Source: Halisarca cf. caerulea (Eukaryota; Porifera; Demospongiae; Chondrillida; Halisarcidae). Taken from it: a stretch of 12,500 bases of DNA. The notes beneath the pieces were generated by a model. It was not told where the DNA came from and ran no database searches. It saw nothing but the letters and a program-made list of their open reading frames with translations. This document shows positions 1-7,928 of this stretch, in pieces; the first letter of the stretch is position 1; each line of letters opens with the position of its first letter. Where the stretch lies: positions 345,001 to 357,500 of the forward strand of contig CAUJGJ010000125.1 of the NCBI GenBank assembly GCA_963170055.1, read 5' to 3'. The translations under genes and the position numbers were made by a program.

Positions 1-570
1 GGAAGAAATTGAGGTAAATTAACCATCGGAGGAAGACAAAGTAGGAAAGAACACCAGTCCCAAAGCGACCTAAACAATGAACAAAGACCACTTTGAATGG
101 CTAGGGTCCTAATGGTTGAATATGCTGAGAAATAGATGAGTACATACTTCACTTCCTTAAACTGCTCAAAGAGGAACTATAGCAAAAATGTCTTCCTTAC
201 ATTTATGGCAATAACAGGTACTGTAAACACAGTTCTGGATTGTGGGATCAGGTATATGTATGTGCAACACAAATGCCTTCTATTTATATGCATACATATA
301 TAAGTGATTCAATACCAGTTTATACTGACCATATACTATGTATATATGTATATTGCAACCCGGGAGCATGTACATACAGATGAGTAGAGAGATTAGATGT
401 TTCAAATTCCATCTCCAAATTAGCAGATGTGTTCTTGTGGGACTACTGAAGTAGGCAAACCACAGACAAACTACTGCAATCATTTGAATAAAATGGAGTT
501 CATCGGTGTAATTAGCATTTGGGACAAGGATAAACATGTCTGCAGCTGATATTGGATGAAATGGTTTATG
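1..570. other. AT-rich non-coding stretch, nothing recognised
   Basis: No exon with convincing splice signals, no inverted-repeat element and no RNA gene is visible. The only texture is short TATA/TGTA-rich runs around 270-355. The long minus-strand open frame here (about 280-804) is open only because its middle is the complement of the G-rich repeat, and it reads as His/Pro/Ser low complexity. Confidence 0.5.
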
Positions 571-707
571 GAGGAGGGGAGTGGGGGTGGGGTGGGGGAG
601 GCTGTGTGTGTGTGGGGGTGGGGGATGTGGGGGAGGCTGGGGGTGGGGTGAGGTGGGGGAGGCTGTGTGGGGGTGAGGTGGGGAAGGCTGTGTGTGGGGG
701 GAGGGGG
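571..707. repeat. G-rich minisatellite with GTGGGGGAGGCTGTG-type units
   Basis: The plus strand is almost only G and T with scattered A. An imperfect unit close to GTGGGGGAGGCTGTGTG recurs at least four times (GGAGGCTG occurs three times and GGAAGGCTG once). Many runs of four to six G sit within a few bases of each other, so the plus strand has strong G-quadruplex potential. Open frames across it give only Gly/Val/Trp or His/Pro repeats and are not genes. Confidence 0.85.
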
Positions 708-727
708 ACAACATACATGCACTGCAG

Positions 728-946
728 CACTTACTGTGGATGCGTTTGAAGAAAGGCTTCCATGGACTGAAGGAGGAGAAGATGGATCTCGCTGACCTCG
801 ACACTTTGGGAAAATACTACATACAATTCAGAGAAGAAGATGAACTGGGAATAGGAACATTACATACACATGAAATCTATCCTAAAGTCCACCTGTACAG
901 AAGGACCATTTCCCACTGCAGGCTTGCACAAGGACCACATCAATGA
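728..946 (+). CDS. Possible exon, unidentified protein (weak)
   Basis: The frame is open from an acceptor-like CTGCAG ending at 727 to a TGA at 944-946. The first 45 or so residues look protein-like, with a basic helix-like start (HLLWMRLKKGFHGLKEEK) followed by acidic and aromatic residues (DLADLDTLGKYY, FREEDELG). From about residue 50 the frame runs into an 81-bp tandem repeat and loses this character, so the true exon, if real, probably ends before 890, but I see no good GT donor there. It may be a decayed exon or a chance open frame. The product is not recognised. Confidence 0.22.
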   Translation, partial: HLLWMRLKKGFHGLKEEKMDLADLDTLGKYYIQFREEDELGIGTLHTHEIYPKVHLYRRTISHCRLAQGPHQ

Positions 947-1052
947 TATAATGCACCTCTGTACAAGGACCACCTGTACAGAAGGACCATTTACCACTGC
1001 AGGCTTGGATAAGGACCACCTCAGTGATGCTAAAGCACCTCAGTACAAGGAC
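891..1052. repeat. 81-bp tandem duplication (two copies)
   Basis: ACCTGTACAGAAGGACCATT begins at 891 and again at 972, and both copies continue with C/A-CCACTGCAGGCTTG and later CACCT-GTACAAGGACC. Identity between copies is high in the first half and lower in the second. The words TACARAGGACCACC also recur at shorter spacing inside each copy. The period is a multiple of three, so one frame (870-1157) stays open across both copies as CTEGPF-TTAGL-type repeats, but there is no independent sign of coding. It resembles internal sequence of the AAGGACA-rich MITE type seen at 1615-1804; that link is an inference. Confidence 0.75.
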
Positions 1053-1248
1053 CGCCTGCCTACAGAGACCACAATCACTAGGCACTGGAGTGGTCTTCAT
1101 ATAGACAGTTTCTATGTACACATATCCAGTGAAGATATGCAGAACCAAGGGCCATGATTCAAGCTCTGTCTCAGCTCACGACCTCTATGCATTTGGCATA
1201 GGATGATTCCACTGTACATGCACATACGTACATATATATGATATAATA

Positions 1249-1322
1249 TATGTATGTATGTATGTATGTATTTATGTATGTATGTATGTATATGTATATG
1301 TACATGTACATGTATGTATATG
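1249..1322. repeat. (ATGT)n / (TACATG)n microsatellite
   Basis: A run of TATG units from about 1252, interrupted once by TTTATG, passes into TATATGTATATG and then the self-complementary GTACATGTACATG near 1299-1311. The open frames on both strands here are Tyr/Met/Val and Ile/Tyr/Thr repeats and are not genes. Confidence 0.9.
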
Positions 1323-1614
1323 ACACAGAGCGTGTACTCACAATGTGGCGGAGAGTCTGCAGTCCCGTGCTCTGGTGAGGGGTTCTCCTATGGGAGACAA
1401 AACACGGCTGTACATTCACTGCCACTCCAACAGAAACAATACAACACACTCAGGCTAAACTACGTTCAACGTGCAGTTTACAAGATCTGGTGTATACTCT
1501 ATGTACGAGCTCAATATACTATAGAAATCTCTTACCTATTAAACACAGGTACTGTAGTAGCCCTATACTTGGGAACAACACTTGACTATACTAAGTTAGG
1601 AAACTGTTACACAG

Positions 1615-1804
1615 TATACTGGAATCTCCGATAGTGGATGCTCCGAAATAAGGACACCCTCTCTACAAAGGACACAGCTTGAGGCCCCAAGATATTTTCT
1701 TCTTATAGTTCCAATACATTTTAAACCCCCCAAAAGAGGACATCTCCTTACAAAAGACAGAAAGACTGTCCCAAAGTGTCCTCTGTTTGGTGATTCCACA
1801 GTAT
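1615..1804. mobile_element. Degenerate MITE, about 190 bp
   Basis: The left end reads ATACTGGAATCTCCGATAG and the right end, reverse-complemented, reads ATACTGTGGAATCACCAAAC. They share ATACT, GGAATC and further matches into AG-GGA--CT, with a 2-base gap. The interior has the repeated words ACAAAGGACAC, AAAAGAGGACA and TACAAAAGACA in related orientation, typical of short Tc1/pogo-like MITEs with GGAAT-CC ends in invertebrates. There is no transposase, so it is non-autonomous. The divergence of the ends suggests an old copy. Exact borders are uncertain by a few bases. Confidence 0.5.
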
Positions 1805-1929
1805 GGCAGTCTGGCACATAGAACGCAGGGTTAGACACCAGCTCTGGGTGCCACCTACAGTAGCCTCTGGCTAAAGATCCCCAGAATACCCTATACCCTA
1901 AGAATACCCTATCTAAACACATGGAGATC

Positions 1930-2267
1930 TTACTGCTCTTTCTTGGATATTTTCTCATTCAGATGTGCCAGCTGCGGGTAGTCAAGTGCACTGGGTGGCT
2001 GGGCTGTGATGACGGTGGGTTGTGTGGGTGCTTCCCCTTGCCCCTCCTCCCGAATGGTGGCCGGGATGCGACGCCTCCTCAGCGACTGCTGACGGCCAAA
2101 ATTCTGTGACGGCAAATCACATGGATCGGTTGAGAGCTGCTCGGAGGAGGGGGGAGGGACAGGAGGGTGGGTCGATGAATCATTGACATTGATTGGATTG
2201 CTGAACACCGTGTCTCCATTTTTCCCACTTGCAAAAACTATGGTAGGATCTTCTGCTCCAAAATACC
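1930..2267 (-). CDS. Terminal exon of an unidentified gene, Pro/Arg-rich C-terminal tail
   Basis: Read on the minus strand, a pyrimidine-leaning stretch ends in GTCATGCAG (AG at 2269-2268). The frame then stays open for 111 residues to a TAA at 1932-1930. It starts with a split codon (phase needing one base from the previous exon) and reads YFGAEDPTIVFASGKNG. It then becomes tail-like: a Pro/Ser patch (THPPVPPPSSEQ), a basic patch (SLRRRRIPATIREEG), a Thr/Pro/Gln-rich run and a charged end (NEKISKKEQ). The base composition over this exon is clearly richer in GC than the flanks, which supports coding. No known domain, signal peptide or membrane segment is visible. The absence of any ATG near the start fits an internal-to-3' exon. 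The upstream exon was not found, and no AATAAA follows within 300 bases. Confidence 0.6.
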
Positions 2268-2411
2268 CTGCATGACAACAGGATAGAGGTCAATCACCAC
2301 TATAGGATCAAACGTTAACTCTCTGTATAATATTTTACATAAATGCTATTATAAAGGTTAGATTCTACACATCAGAGCTTTAGGTGTTGTACTTGGTCTA
2401 GTCCTGCGTCA

Positions 2412-2442
2412 CCCCCTCCCCCCCCCCCCCCCCCCCCCCCCC

Positions 2443-2481
<39 letters not shown>

Positions 2482-2502
2482 ACACACACACAAACACACA
2501 GT
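2412..2502. repeat. Long poly-C tract followed by (CA)n
   Basis: From 2412 to 2481 the plus strand is C except for a T at 2417 and an A at 2443, with an uninterrupted run of 38 C at 2444-2481. It passes directly into CACACACACACAAACACACA. The Gly-only minus-strand frame over it is not a gene. It has G-quadruplex/i-motif potential and is also the kind of homopolymer where assemblies fail. Confidence 0.95.
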
Positions 2503-3430
2503 CTAGCAAAATATAACCTACACAGGACTTTCTTGCCCGTCAGAGCGAGTAGGGTCTGGTTCACGAGACTACAGGCATACCATAATATATAATCTGAACC
2601 ATATTGTCTACTACAGATAGATAGCCAGATACTAGAAGACAGATACTTCCCAGGAAATGCCTCGATCGTCCATCTGCCAAGGGCCTCACTATGACCTTCC
2701 AAATAGATGATACGACAGTGGACTTTTCGAGCAATCCTTTAGGACCGCATAGATTACTAAGGTATAGCAATAGTGAACGGTCAGTCGATCCATATCTGAT
2801 TGCAGGTTAAATAGGTAGAGAGGAAGTGTGTTTATCCCGCGTTATCCAACCTTATGATCTAACCTTGCCCGGCAAGCGAACGACCAATAGGAATGTTTGT
2901 CAGCCAACACGTTCATTCTACAGATTGGAGCATTTTCCTATACGGGCCCGATGCACTCCAGGCAACTGAGTCCCACTGCGATAGCCTGGGTCCGGGCAGG
3001 CTACTGGAGCCGATTCTCACGCGGCAAAACGTAGGTGTACCGAATAGTACCCGCTATTGCTGTTTGCGTTTGGGCTTACTGGACACAATAGGCATAAGTC
3101 ATACACGCTTCCTAAGTCTTCAGAGAATAACCTACTTACTTGTCGACGCCATGAAAGAAAGTTCAGGTTCCAATCTTCTCCACTGCCTTTGAAACTATTC
3201 CGAATTATGATCGCTGTAGAAGGTCTTGAATCGACCGGATCAGCCTCTCCTTCCGACCGAGCGATTTGTTGACGGCGTTGGCGAGAAGATCTTCTGGAAT
3301 GTAAGCAAGCGCTTGGAAGTGCATGCCTTCGCTTCCTGTCCTGGTCGGTAGGATTGTCGCTGTTAAATCCTGACGCGGTAATCTAAGCGGGGAATTCCCG
3401 TTAAGCTCCAAACCGCGTGCCAGAAGATAA
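2503..3430. other. More GC-balanced stretch between poly-C and GATA repeats
   Basis: The sequence here is visibly less AT-biased and lower in repeats than both sides, rich in CG dinucleotides, and bounded by low-complexity tracts (poly-C on the left, GATA on the right). Many frames are open for 60-100 codons, as expected at this composition, so open length alone is weak evidence. No recognised transposon protein, RNA gene or inverted repeat was found. One splice-bounded exon candidate lies at 3140-3293. Confidence 0.4.
3140..3293 (-). CDS. Candidate internal exon, unidentified protein
   Basis: On the minus strand a good acceptor (CTTGCTTACATTCCAG, AG at 3295-3294) is followed by 154 bases. 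These stay open in one frame and end at a full-consensus donor, CGACAA|GTAAGT (GT at 3139-3138). After one leading base the 51 codons read from RSSRQRRQQIARSEGEAD through STAIIIRNSFKGSGEDW to NLNFLSWRRQ, ending in phase 0. The donor is one of the best in the window. Against it, at this base composition roughly a quarter of such stretches would have an open frame by chance, and neither the previous nor the next exon could be linked. An alternative reading uses ATGGCGTCGACAA at 3152-3140 as a short first coding exon with the same donor. Confidence 0.3.
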
Positions 3431-3442
3431 CCACTTGATACA

Positions 3443-3464
3443 GATAGATAGATAGATAGATAGT
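3443..3464. repeat. (GATA)n microsatellite
   Basis: AGATAGATAGATAGATAGATAG, five and a half perfect tetranucleotide copies. Confidence 0.95.
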
Positions 3465-3740
3465 GACAGAATTATTTCTGGTCTTGCATGAACAAAACTG
3501 ACCCTTGACCTCAGCTTATGTACAGCAGAGAAAAATAAATAAAATAGATAAGAGAAAATGACACTGAGAACAAACAATGCAAGTTGTCTTAGATTGTTGT
3601 ATAAACAAGCAGTGATCAAAAAAAAAAAGAAATTGGAAGGAAAAACATGTACATCAGTATTACTCAGATATTCATGGAGGTAGACAACAAGGGTGTGGGG
3701 GTGAATACTTAATTGTAGCAGATGCAGAGTGATTTCCATT

Positions 3741-3771
3741 TATAAATTATTATTATTATTTATTATTATTT
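3741..3771. repeat. (TTA)n microsatellite
   Basis: ATTATTATTATTATTTATTATTATT, a trinucleotide run with one slipped unit. Confidence 0.9.
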
Positions 3772-4574
3772 CATAACTTTACAGTCACATGGCGGTGACT
3801 GAAGGACAAATGAGTCTGCCTTAAGATCTGTAGCTCTTCATAGCATTGACAATGTGTAAAAAATCATGCTTTGCACTGCGAATCTGAAATGGTGATTCTT
3901 TGATCGAAAATTTTAGGACTTAGGGAATACTTTTCCAGAATTGTTGGGTATGACTGGGAGTACTTACAAATATGTTGTTATATCATTGCTACGTATATCC
4001 CTCCAACCTCCTCAACAAACACGGTGAGGCAATAAGGAATGACACATTACATGGGGAGTAAGGATAAAGTGTGTAAACTGCATAATATACATAAAATAAA
4101 GGAGATTGCTGCAATACATTTGGATGCCAATGTTTCAATTCATTATAACTTTGGTCCAGGAGCAAAAAGATGTAATAATTTATAATCATGGTCATCACAG
4201 TGACTGGTCATCTACTTTGACCTCAGCAGAATAAATCGTTATGCCTGCAAGATAGCAGGCAATTGCAAAGAGTCAGATACAATAGTGCATATTACGCAGT
4301 GTAAATTTAAGGGGATGAAACAAGGACAAGACAACCATAGCCAACATTACTGGTGACATGCACACAAAGACTGATATATAATTACAGTAAACTGATACAG
4401 GAGGGGACAAGTGAGAAGATATAAGTTGCATGGCCTTATGGAGCAGTTTGATTTATAATATATGGATTGGGATTTGTCTATAGAGCACAAATTATTAATA
4501 ATTAAAGTAAGGATTGATACTGGCAAATTGCAGTGGGAGCCTTTTAGGTCGCAATAGAAATTGCAATCAATCAA
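3772..4574. other. AT-rich stretch without a recognisable gene
   Basis: No splice-bounded exon, transposon end or RNA gene was found. The only small structure is a 7-bp hairpin TGCCTGC-AAGATA-GCAGGCA at 4242-4261. The open frames here are Ile/Tyr/Asn/Leu-rich products of AT bias. Confidence 0.5.
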
Positions 4575-4765
4575 TCATAATTATATATGTATTTATACAT
4601 ATAATATATATACATACATATACTTATATTATTATAATATTACTATATTATACCTATAATTATAATTATACATACTGTGAGTGCAATCATACATTTACAA
4701 AATCAAATTTATATATAATAATACATATTATATACATATACACACGCATATAATATTTGCATAGA
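4575..4765. repeat. AT-rich low-complexity (TAT/ATA/TACATA) tract
   Basis: Nearly all bases are A or T, with interspersed TATACATA and ATTATAATTATA units and only occasional C or G. Frames on both strands give Ile/Tyr repeats and are not genes. Confidence 0.85.
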
Positions 4766-4800
4766 TATTACTCTAACCTGGACGAGCCCGGAGTACTTTT

Positions 4801-4889
4801 TCATTTCTTGTTTGCGTTCATGATCACTGCCAGTGAGCCACGGAAGGCACGAAAATGAAGGTTTTTTTCTATGTCCTTTGCTGCGGCTT
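4801..4889 (-). CDS. Candidate terminal exon, unidentified protein
   Basis: On the minus strand ACCAACCTTTTACAG (AG at 4891-4890) is a good acceptor. Joined to a preceding exon that leaves one G, the frame reads EAAAKDIEKNLHFRAFRGS and then LAVIMNANKK before TGA at 4803-4801. This is the phase left by the strong donor CTTCAAG|GTAAGC at 4957/4956, giving a 67-base intron, a plausible size for a compact invertebrate intron. A competing frame from the same acceptor reads SRSKGHRKKPSFSCLPWL and reaches another possible donor (CCAG|GTTAGAG at about 4776), which would make it an internal exon. The product is not recognised. Confidence 0.33.
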
Positions 4890-4956
4890 CTGTAAAAGGT
4901 TGGTAACAATAACTCGTCGTTGAGTATTATTCGTCATTGACTATGGTTAGGCTTAC

Positions 4957-4994
4957 CTTGAAGGGGTTGCTCTAATTCAAGTCGTTGAGGTACG
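4957..4994 (-). CDS. Candidate short exon upstream of 4889, unidentified
   Basis: The segment ends in a strong donor CTTCAAG|GTAAGC. Twelve codons read VPQRLELEQPLQ plus one base, which joins in phase to the exon at 4889. A TACTAAC branch-point-like word at 5023-5017 lies 23-29 bases before the segment, but the acceptor that keeps the frame open is AAAG rather than the nearby ACAG, which would bring in a stop. The donor is therefore well supported and the left boundary is not. Confidence 0.25.
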
Positions 4995-4999
4995 CTTTA

Positions 5000-5608
5000 C
5001 TGTATCCATAGTTAGTATCTATGCTATTCATTGTTCGTTTCTTCTTTGAAGTTTGGCAGCATCCAGTTTAGCATTCAGGCATTGACTAGGAGACCCGACG
5101 GGTTAGTCATATACATCGATGGTTTACACAAGCCCACGCTCGAGTGAGGATAAAGAGGGGTAAAGCGGGGTAAAACCGTCCTCTTGGGGGTAAAATGGAA
5201 CAGGGTCTTTATTTTTGCTACAGCTACGCTGTCTAGCTATAGCTGCCACTGCTGAGAACCCATTCCCATAGACAGCACTGACCCAAATAGGCCTGTTAAG
5301 TTGCTGCTGACACTGCGTTATTGGTTGTTCCGAACATAGACTTGCCCCAAACACCGGCCGTACGTTCCTTTATCCTACCGGCCAGGCATGTGCTACACCA
5401 GGTATTTGCTAAGCAAACGTCACAGACTGCTAGCGTTCACGCTCAATTTGGTCTGTTTCATCCCCGCACAGCGGATCAGCCTTTTAGCAAGTCTTATAGC
5501 TGGGTGGTGTCTTTATGACTTCAGAATAGAACGAATTTCTCATGAGTGTCATACACTTGATTGTCACATCTGCTTTATAAGGTACATGGTAAAGATTATA
5601 TGATGGTC

Positions 5609-5609
<1 letters not shown>
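5000..5609. other. GC-balanced stretch without a confident gene
   Basis: This is similar in texture to 2503-3430 and again ends at a low-complexity tract. GGGGTAAA occurs three times within 5157-5194. Possible splice-like words exist (for example CACCAG|GTATTT at about 5401 on the plus strand, and a pyrimidine-rich GGGTCTCCTAG near 5085 on the minus strand), but I could not chain them into a reading frame I trust. Confidence 0.35.
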
Positions 5610-5670
<61 letters not shown>

Positions 5671-5686
5671 GTGTGTGTGCGTGTGT
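5610..5686. repeat. (GT)n microsatellite
   Basis: A GT run of about 77 bases with two GTGC interruptions near the right end. The Cys/Val and His/Thr frames are artefacts. Confidence 0.97.
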
Positions 5687-5945
5687 ACATATTATCATAG
5701 ATCTATGGTATGTGTTTGTGTGTGTATGGCACCCTGCGTGTGTGAATCAGGAGTGTTGTGATAATGGTCACTTATTTAAAAATCAATTGTCTCTTTCAAA
5801 GTAATTGAAAATTTAATTGTAGGTGATATAATATTTCAATCTCAGATCATATGTAGTGTTAAGGATAATGAGTATATATATCTTACACTACTCATATATG
5901 GAATGATATATTCTGTGATATAATTGTTCTCTCCCCATGGATTGT

Positions 5946-6009
<64 letters not shown>

Positions 6010-6018
6010 TGTGTGTGT

Positions 6019-6090
<72 letters not shown>
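5946..6090. repeat. (GT)n microsatellite, about 145 bp
   Basis: A nearly pure GT run with only two GTAT interruptions (near 6003 and 6023). It has high Z-DNA potential. The long Cys/Val plus-strand and His/Thr minus-strand frames are repeat artefacts. Confidence 0.97.
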
Positions 6091-6092
<2 letters not shown>

Positions 6093-6192
6093 ATGAATAA
6101 GAATTTTTCTATATTCTTGCTTGTTTACAAAAACGTCAAAATTCATAAAAAGTTTATAAAAGCATACATGATCCCACCATTCCTAACGCTTC

Positions 6193-6345
6193 TTGACTGT
6201 CTGGGGAATCAGTACCCCCTCCCACCTCCCCACTTCCCATGTTTTGACTGTCTGGGGAACCAGCAACCCATCCCACCTCCCCCACTCCCCGCGTTTTGAC
6301 TATCTAAGGAACTGTGCAGCACCCCCTCCCACCTTCCCCACTCCA
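6193..6345. repeat. Three-copy minisatellite, 51-52 bp unit
   Basis: TTGACTGTCTGGGGAA starts at 6193 and again at 6244, and TTGACTATCTAAGGAA starts at 6296. Each is followed by a C-rich half (ACCCCCTCCCACCTCCCCAC and variants). The third copy is the most diverged in its first half. The C-rich halves make the minus strand G-rich in regularly spaced runs. Confidence 0.9.
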
Positions 6346-6615
6346 TGTACCGTAGGATTTGTGTATGATATTTGATCTACTTGGAGCCTATGCACAGGTA
6401 CTGACAGTGTGTTTTTTGATTTAAATAATCACCTGTTTGCACTTTTCTATGTGACTGGCATCACTGTGATTGTATCCTGATGATGTCATACATCAAAGGT
6501 ATACCACAACAATGTGTATCTGATACCACTGGCATAACAGACCATAAGCATGCACCCCTTTGTCACGACACAATGTAATGTTCACGCTAAAGATTCATTC
6601 AAACAGGTACAAATA

Positions 6616-6618
<3 letters not shown>

Positions 6619-6672
<54 letters not shown>
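6619..6672. repeat. (TA)27 microsatellite
   Basis: A perfect TA run of 54 bases. A second short run of the same kind, (AT)n at 7113-7131, lies just before the exon at 7164. Confidence 0.97.
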
Positions 6673-6673
<1 letters not shown>

Positions 6674-6888
6674 TTGATTAAATTGTTGTGGTGTATGAAT
6701 CGATTTGTTGCACTAAGTAGCTTTTTGACTTTATTTGGCAGCTCAAAATTGTCTTCTAACTTGAAGCTCATGGCGAAAGATATCCAGATTTCAAATATTA
6801 ATGCTTCTTTTAAATTCAAATATTGTAAAGCAGCCAGTCATATTGCAGCTATAGCAGTAAGCACCCAATCAGATTGCAGATACAAGCC

Positions 6889-6939
6889 ATATGTATCATG
6901 TCTACAGGGGGTGTATCGACTTGTAGACATGATACATAT
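6889..6939. repeat. Perfect 18-bp inverted repeat (hairpin)
   Basis: ATATGTATCATGTCTACA at 6889-6906 is exactly complementary in reverse to TGTAGACATGATACATAT at 6922-6939, with a 15-base loop. There is no run of T after it and no flanking duplication that I can see. It could be a fold-back remnant, a small structured RNA or a hairpin in an intron of the gene that ends at 7928. Confidence 0.9.
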
Positions 6940-7163
6940 AGAACTTGTAGGATAAGGAATATTTTCCCCTGTTGTACAGTAGCATATATACTGTATAACT
7001 ATATAATTATACTCAGCATATTACATAATAATCCCACTGTAAGTATATATACTATATGTATAGGAATAGTTAGGAGTTTGCATTGCATATGATATGTTCA
7101 TTATTTGGCTGGATATATATATATATATATACTGATTCTGTAATTTTCTTCGTACATTTATAG

Positions 7164-7212
7164 GAAAGACCATGTTGAACGTATGCGTAGAGAGTCACAA
7201 AAGAAATCTCAA
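7164..7212 (+). CDS. Exon (penultimate) of an unidentified gene
   Basis: The sequence TTTTCTTCGTACATTTATAG is a good acceptor (AG at 7162-7163). One leading base (completing a codon that needs two bases from the previous exon) is followed by 16 codons reading KDHVERMRRESQKKSQ. The exon stops at CAA|GTTTGT (GT at 7213), a moderate donor. The exon end is in phase 0 and so matches the next exon at 7644. The peptide is strongly basic and hydrophilic. A (TA)n tract sits 30 bases upstream, inside the preceding intron. I did not find the previous exon; a segment at about 6546-6607 ending in AAACAG|GTACAA is open but ends in the wrong phase to join directly. Confidence 0.5.
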
Positions 7213-7643
<431 letters not shown>

Positions 7644-7928
7644 AGAATCCATCAAGCCAACAGTGACAGGTCACACGTCACAAATACCATTGAGGATGAT
7701 AGAAGAACTGACGATCGTCGCATTCCAGAGGGAAGCACAAATCAGTTCGAGCCTGAGTGGAGCGAGAGTACTGTGCATTACGTTGAACCAAATGATTGGT
7801 GTGGGAAAGTACCTCTACCAAGGAAATCCCCACATTTGCCAGCTACAGAGGAAAAGCCAAACCAATTTAGTGAAAAAGGCCACACATATGTAGTTGTTGA
7901 CCACGGAGTAAACAGAAATCTAGATTAA
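7644..7928 (+). CDS. Terminal exon of an unidentified gene, tyrosine-motif tail
   Basis: After the acceptor ACTGAATGCAG (AG at 7642-7643) the frame is open for 94 codons to TAA at 7926-7928. It begins in phase 0 exactly as required by the exon ending at 7212. The first residues are RIHQANSDRSHVTNTIEDDR. The product is hydrophilic, with charged runs (EDDRRTDDRR, EEKPNQFSEK), prolines (KVPLPRKSPHLPATEEKP) and tyrosines in motif-like settings: VHYVEPNDW, which fits the YxxP form bound by Crk/Nck-type SH2 domains, and HTYVVVDHG near the end. With the basic peptide of the preceding exon this reads like the intracellular tail of a receptor or an adaptor C-terminus. That is an inference, as no membrane segment or domain is seen. 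An alternative overlapping frame (7663-7893) is shorter and lacks a matching splice phase. No AATAAA is seen in the next 200 bases. Confidence 0.55.
   Translation, partial: RIHQANSDRSHVTNTIEDDRRTDDRRIPEGSTNQFEPEWSESTVHYVEPNDWCGKVPLPRKSPHLPATEEKPNQFSEKGHTYVVVDHGVNRNLD

Noticed and set aside
280..804. 174-codon minus-strand frame with a Pro/His-rich middle
   Set aside because: It is open only because of the G-rich minisatellite; its ends have no protein character and no supporting signals.
1596..1958. 120-codon minus-strand frame
   Set aside because: Most of it lies inside the MITE at 1615-1804, and it has no coding-like composition.
2409..2702. Gly-rich minus-strand frame
   Set aside because: Its tail is a translation of the poly-C tract and its upstream part has no acceptor that keeps the frame.
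2674..2790. Possible minus-strand exon after a strong pyrimidine tract (CTATTTAACCTGCAATCAG, AG near 2793)
   Set aside because: The acceptor is good, but the frames conflict, the only nearby donor (AAG|GTCATA) is poor, and the phase does not join the terminal exon at 2267.
3401..3739. 112-codon minus-strand frame through the GATA repeat
   Set aside because: Leu/Ser/Ile repeat-driven frame with no splice signals.
4242..4261. 7-bp GC hairpin TGCCTGC/GCAGGCA
   Set aside because: Too short to distinguish from chance and without a T-run or flanking structure.
6675..6955. Plus-strand frame between the TA repeat and the hairpin
   Set aside because: No acceptor or donor in phase with the exon at 7164, and it runs through the hairpin.
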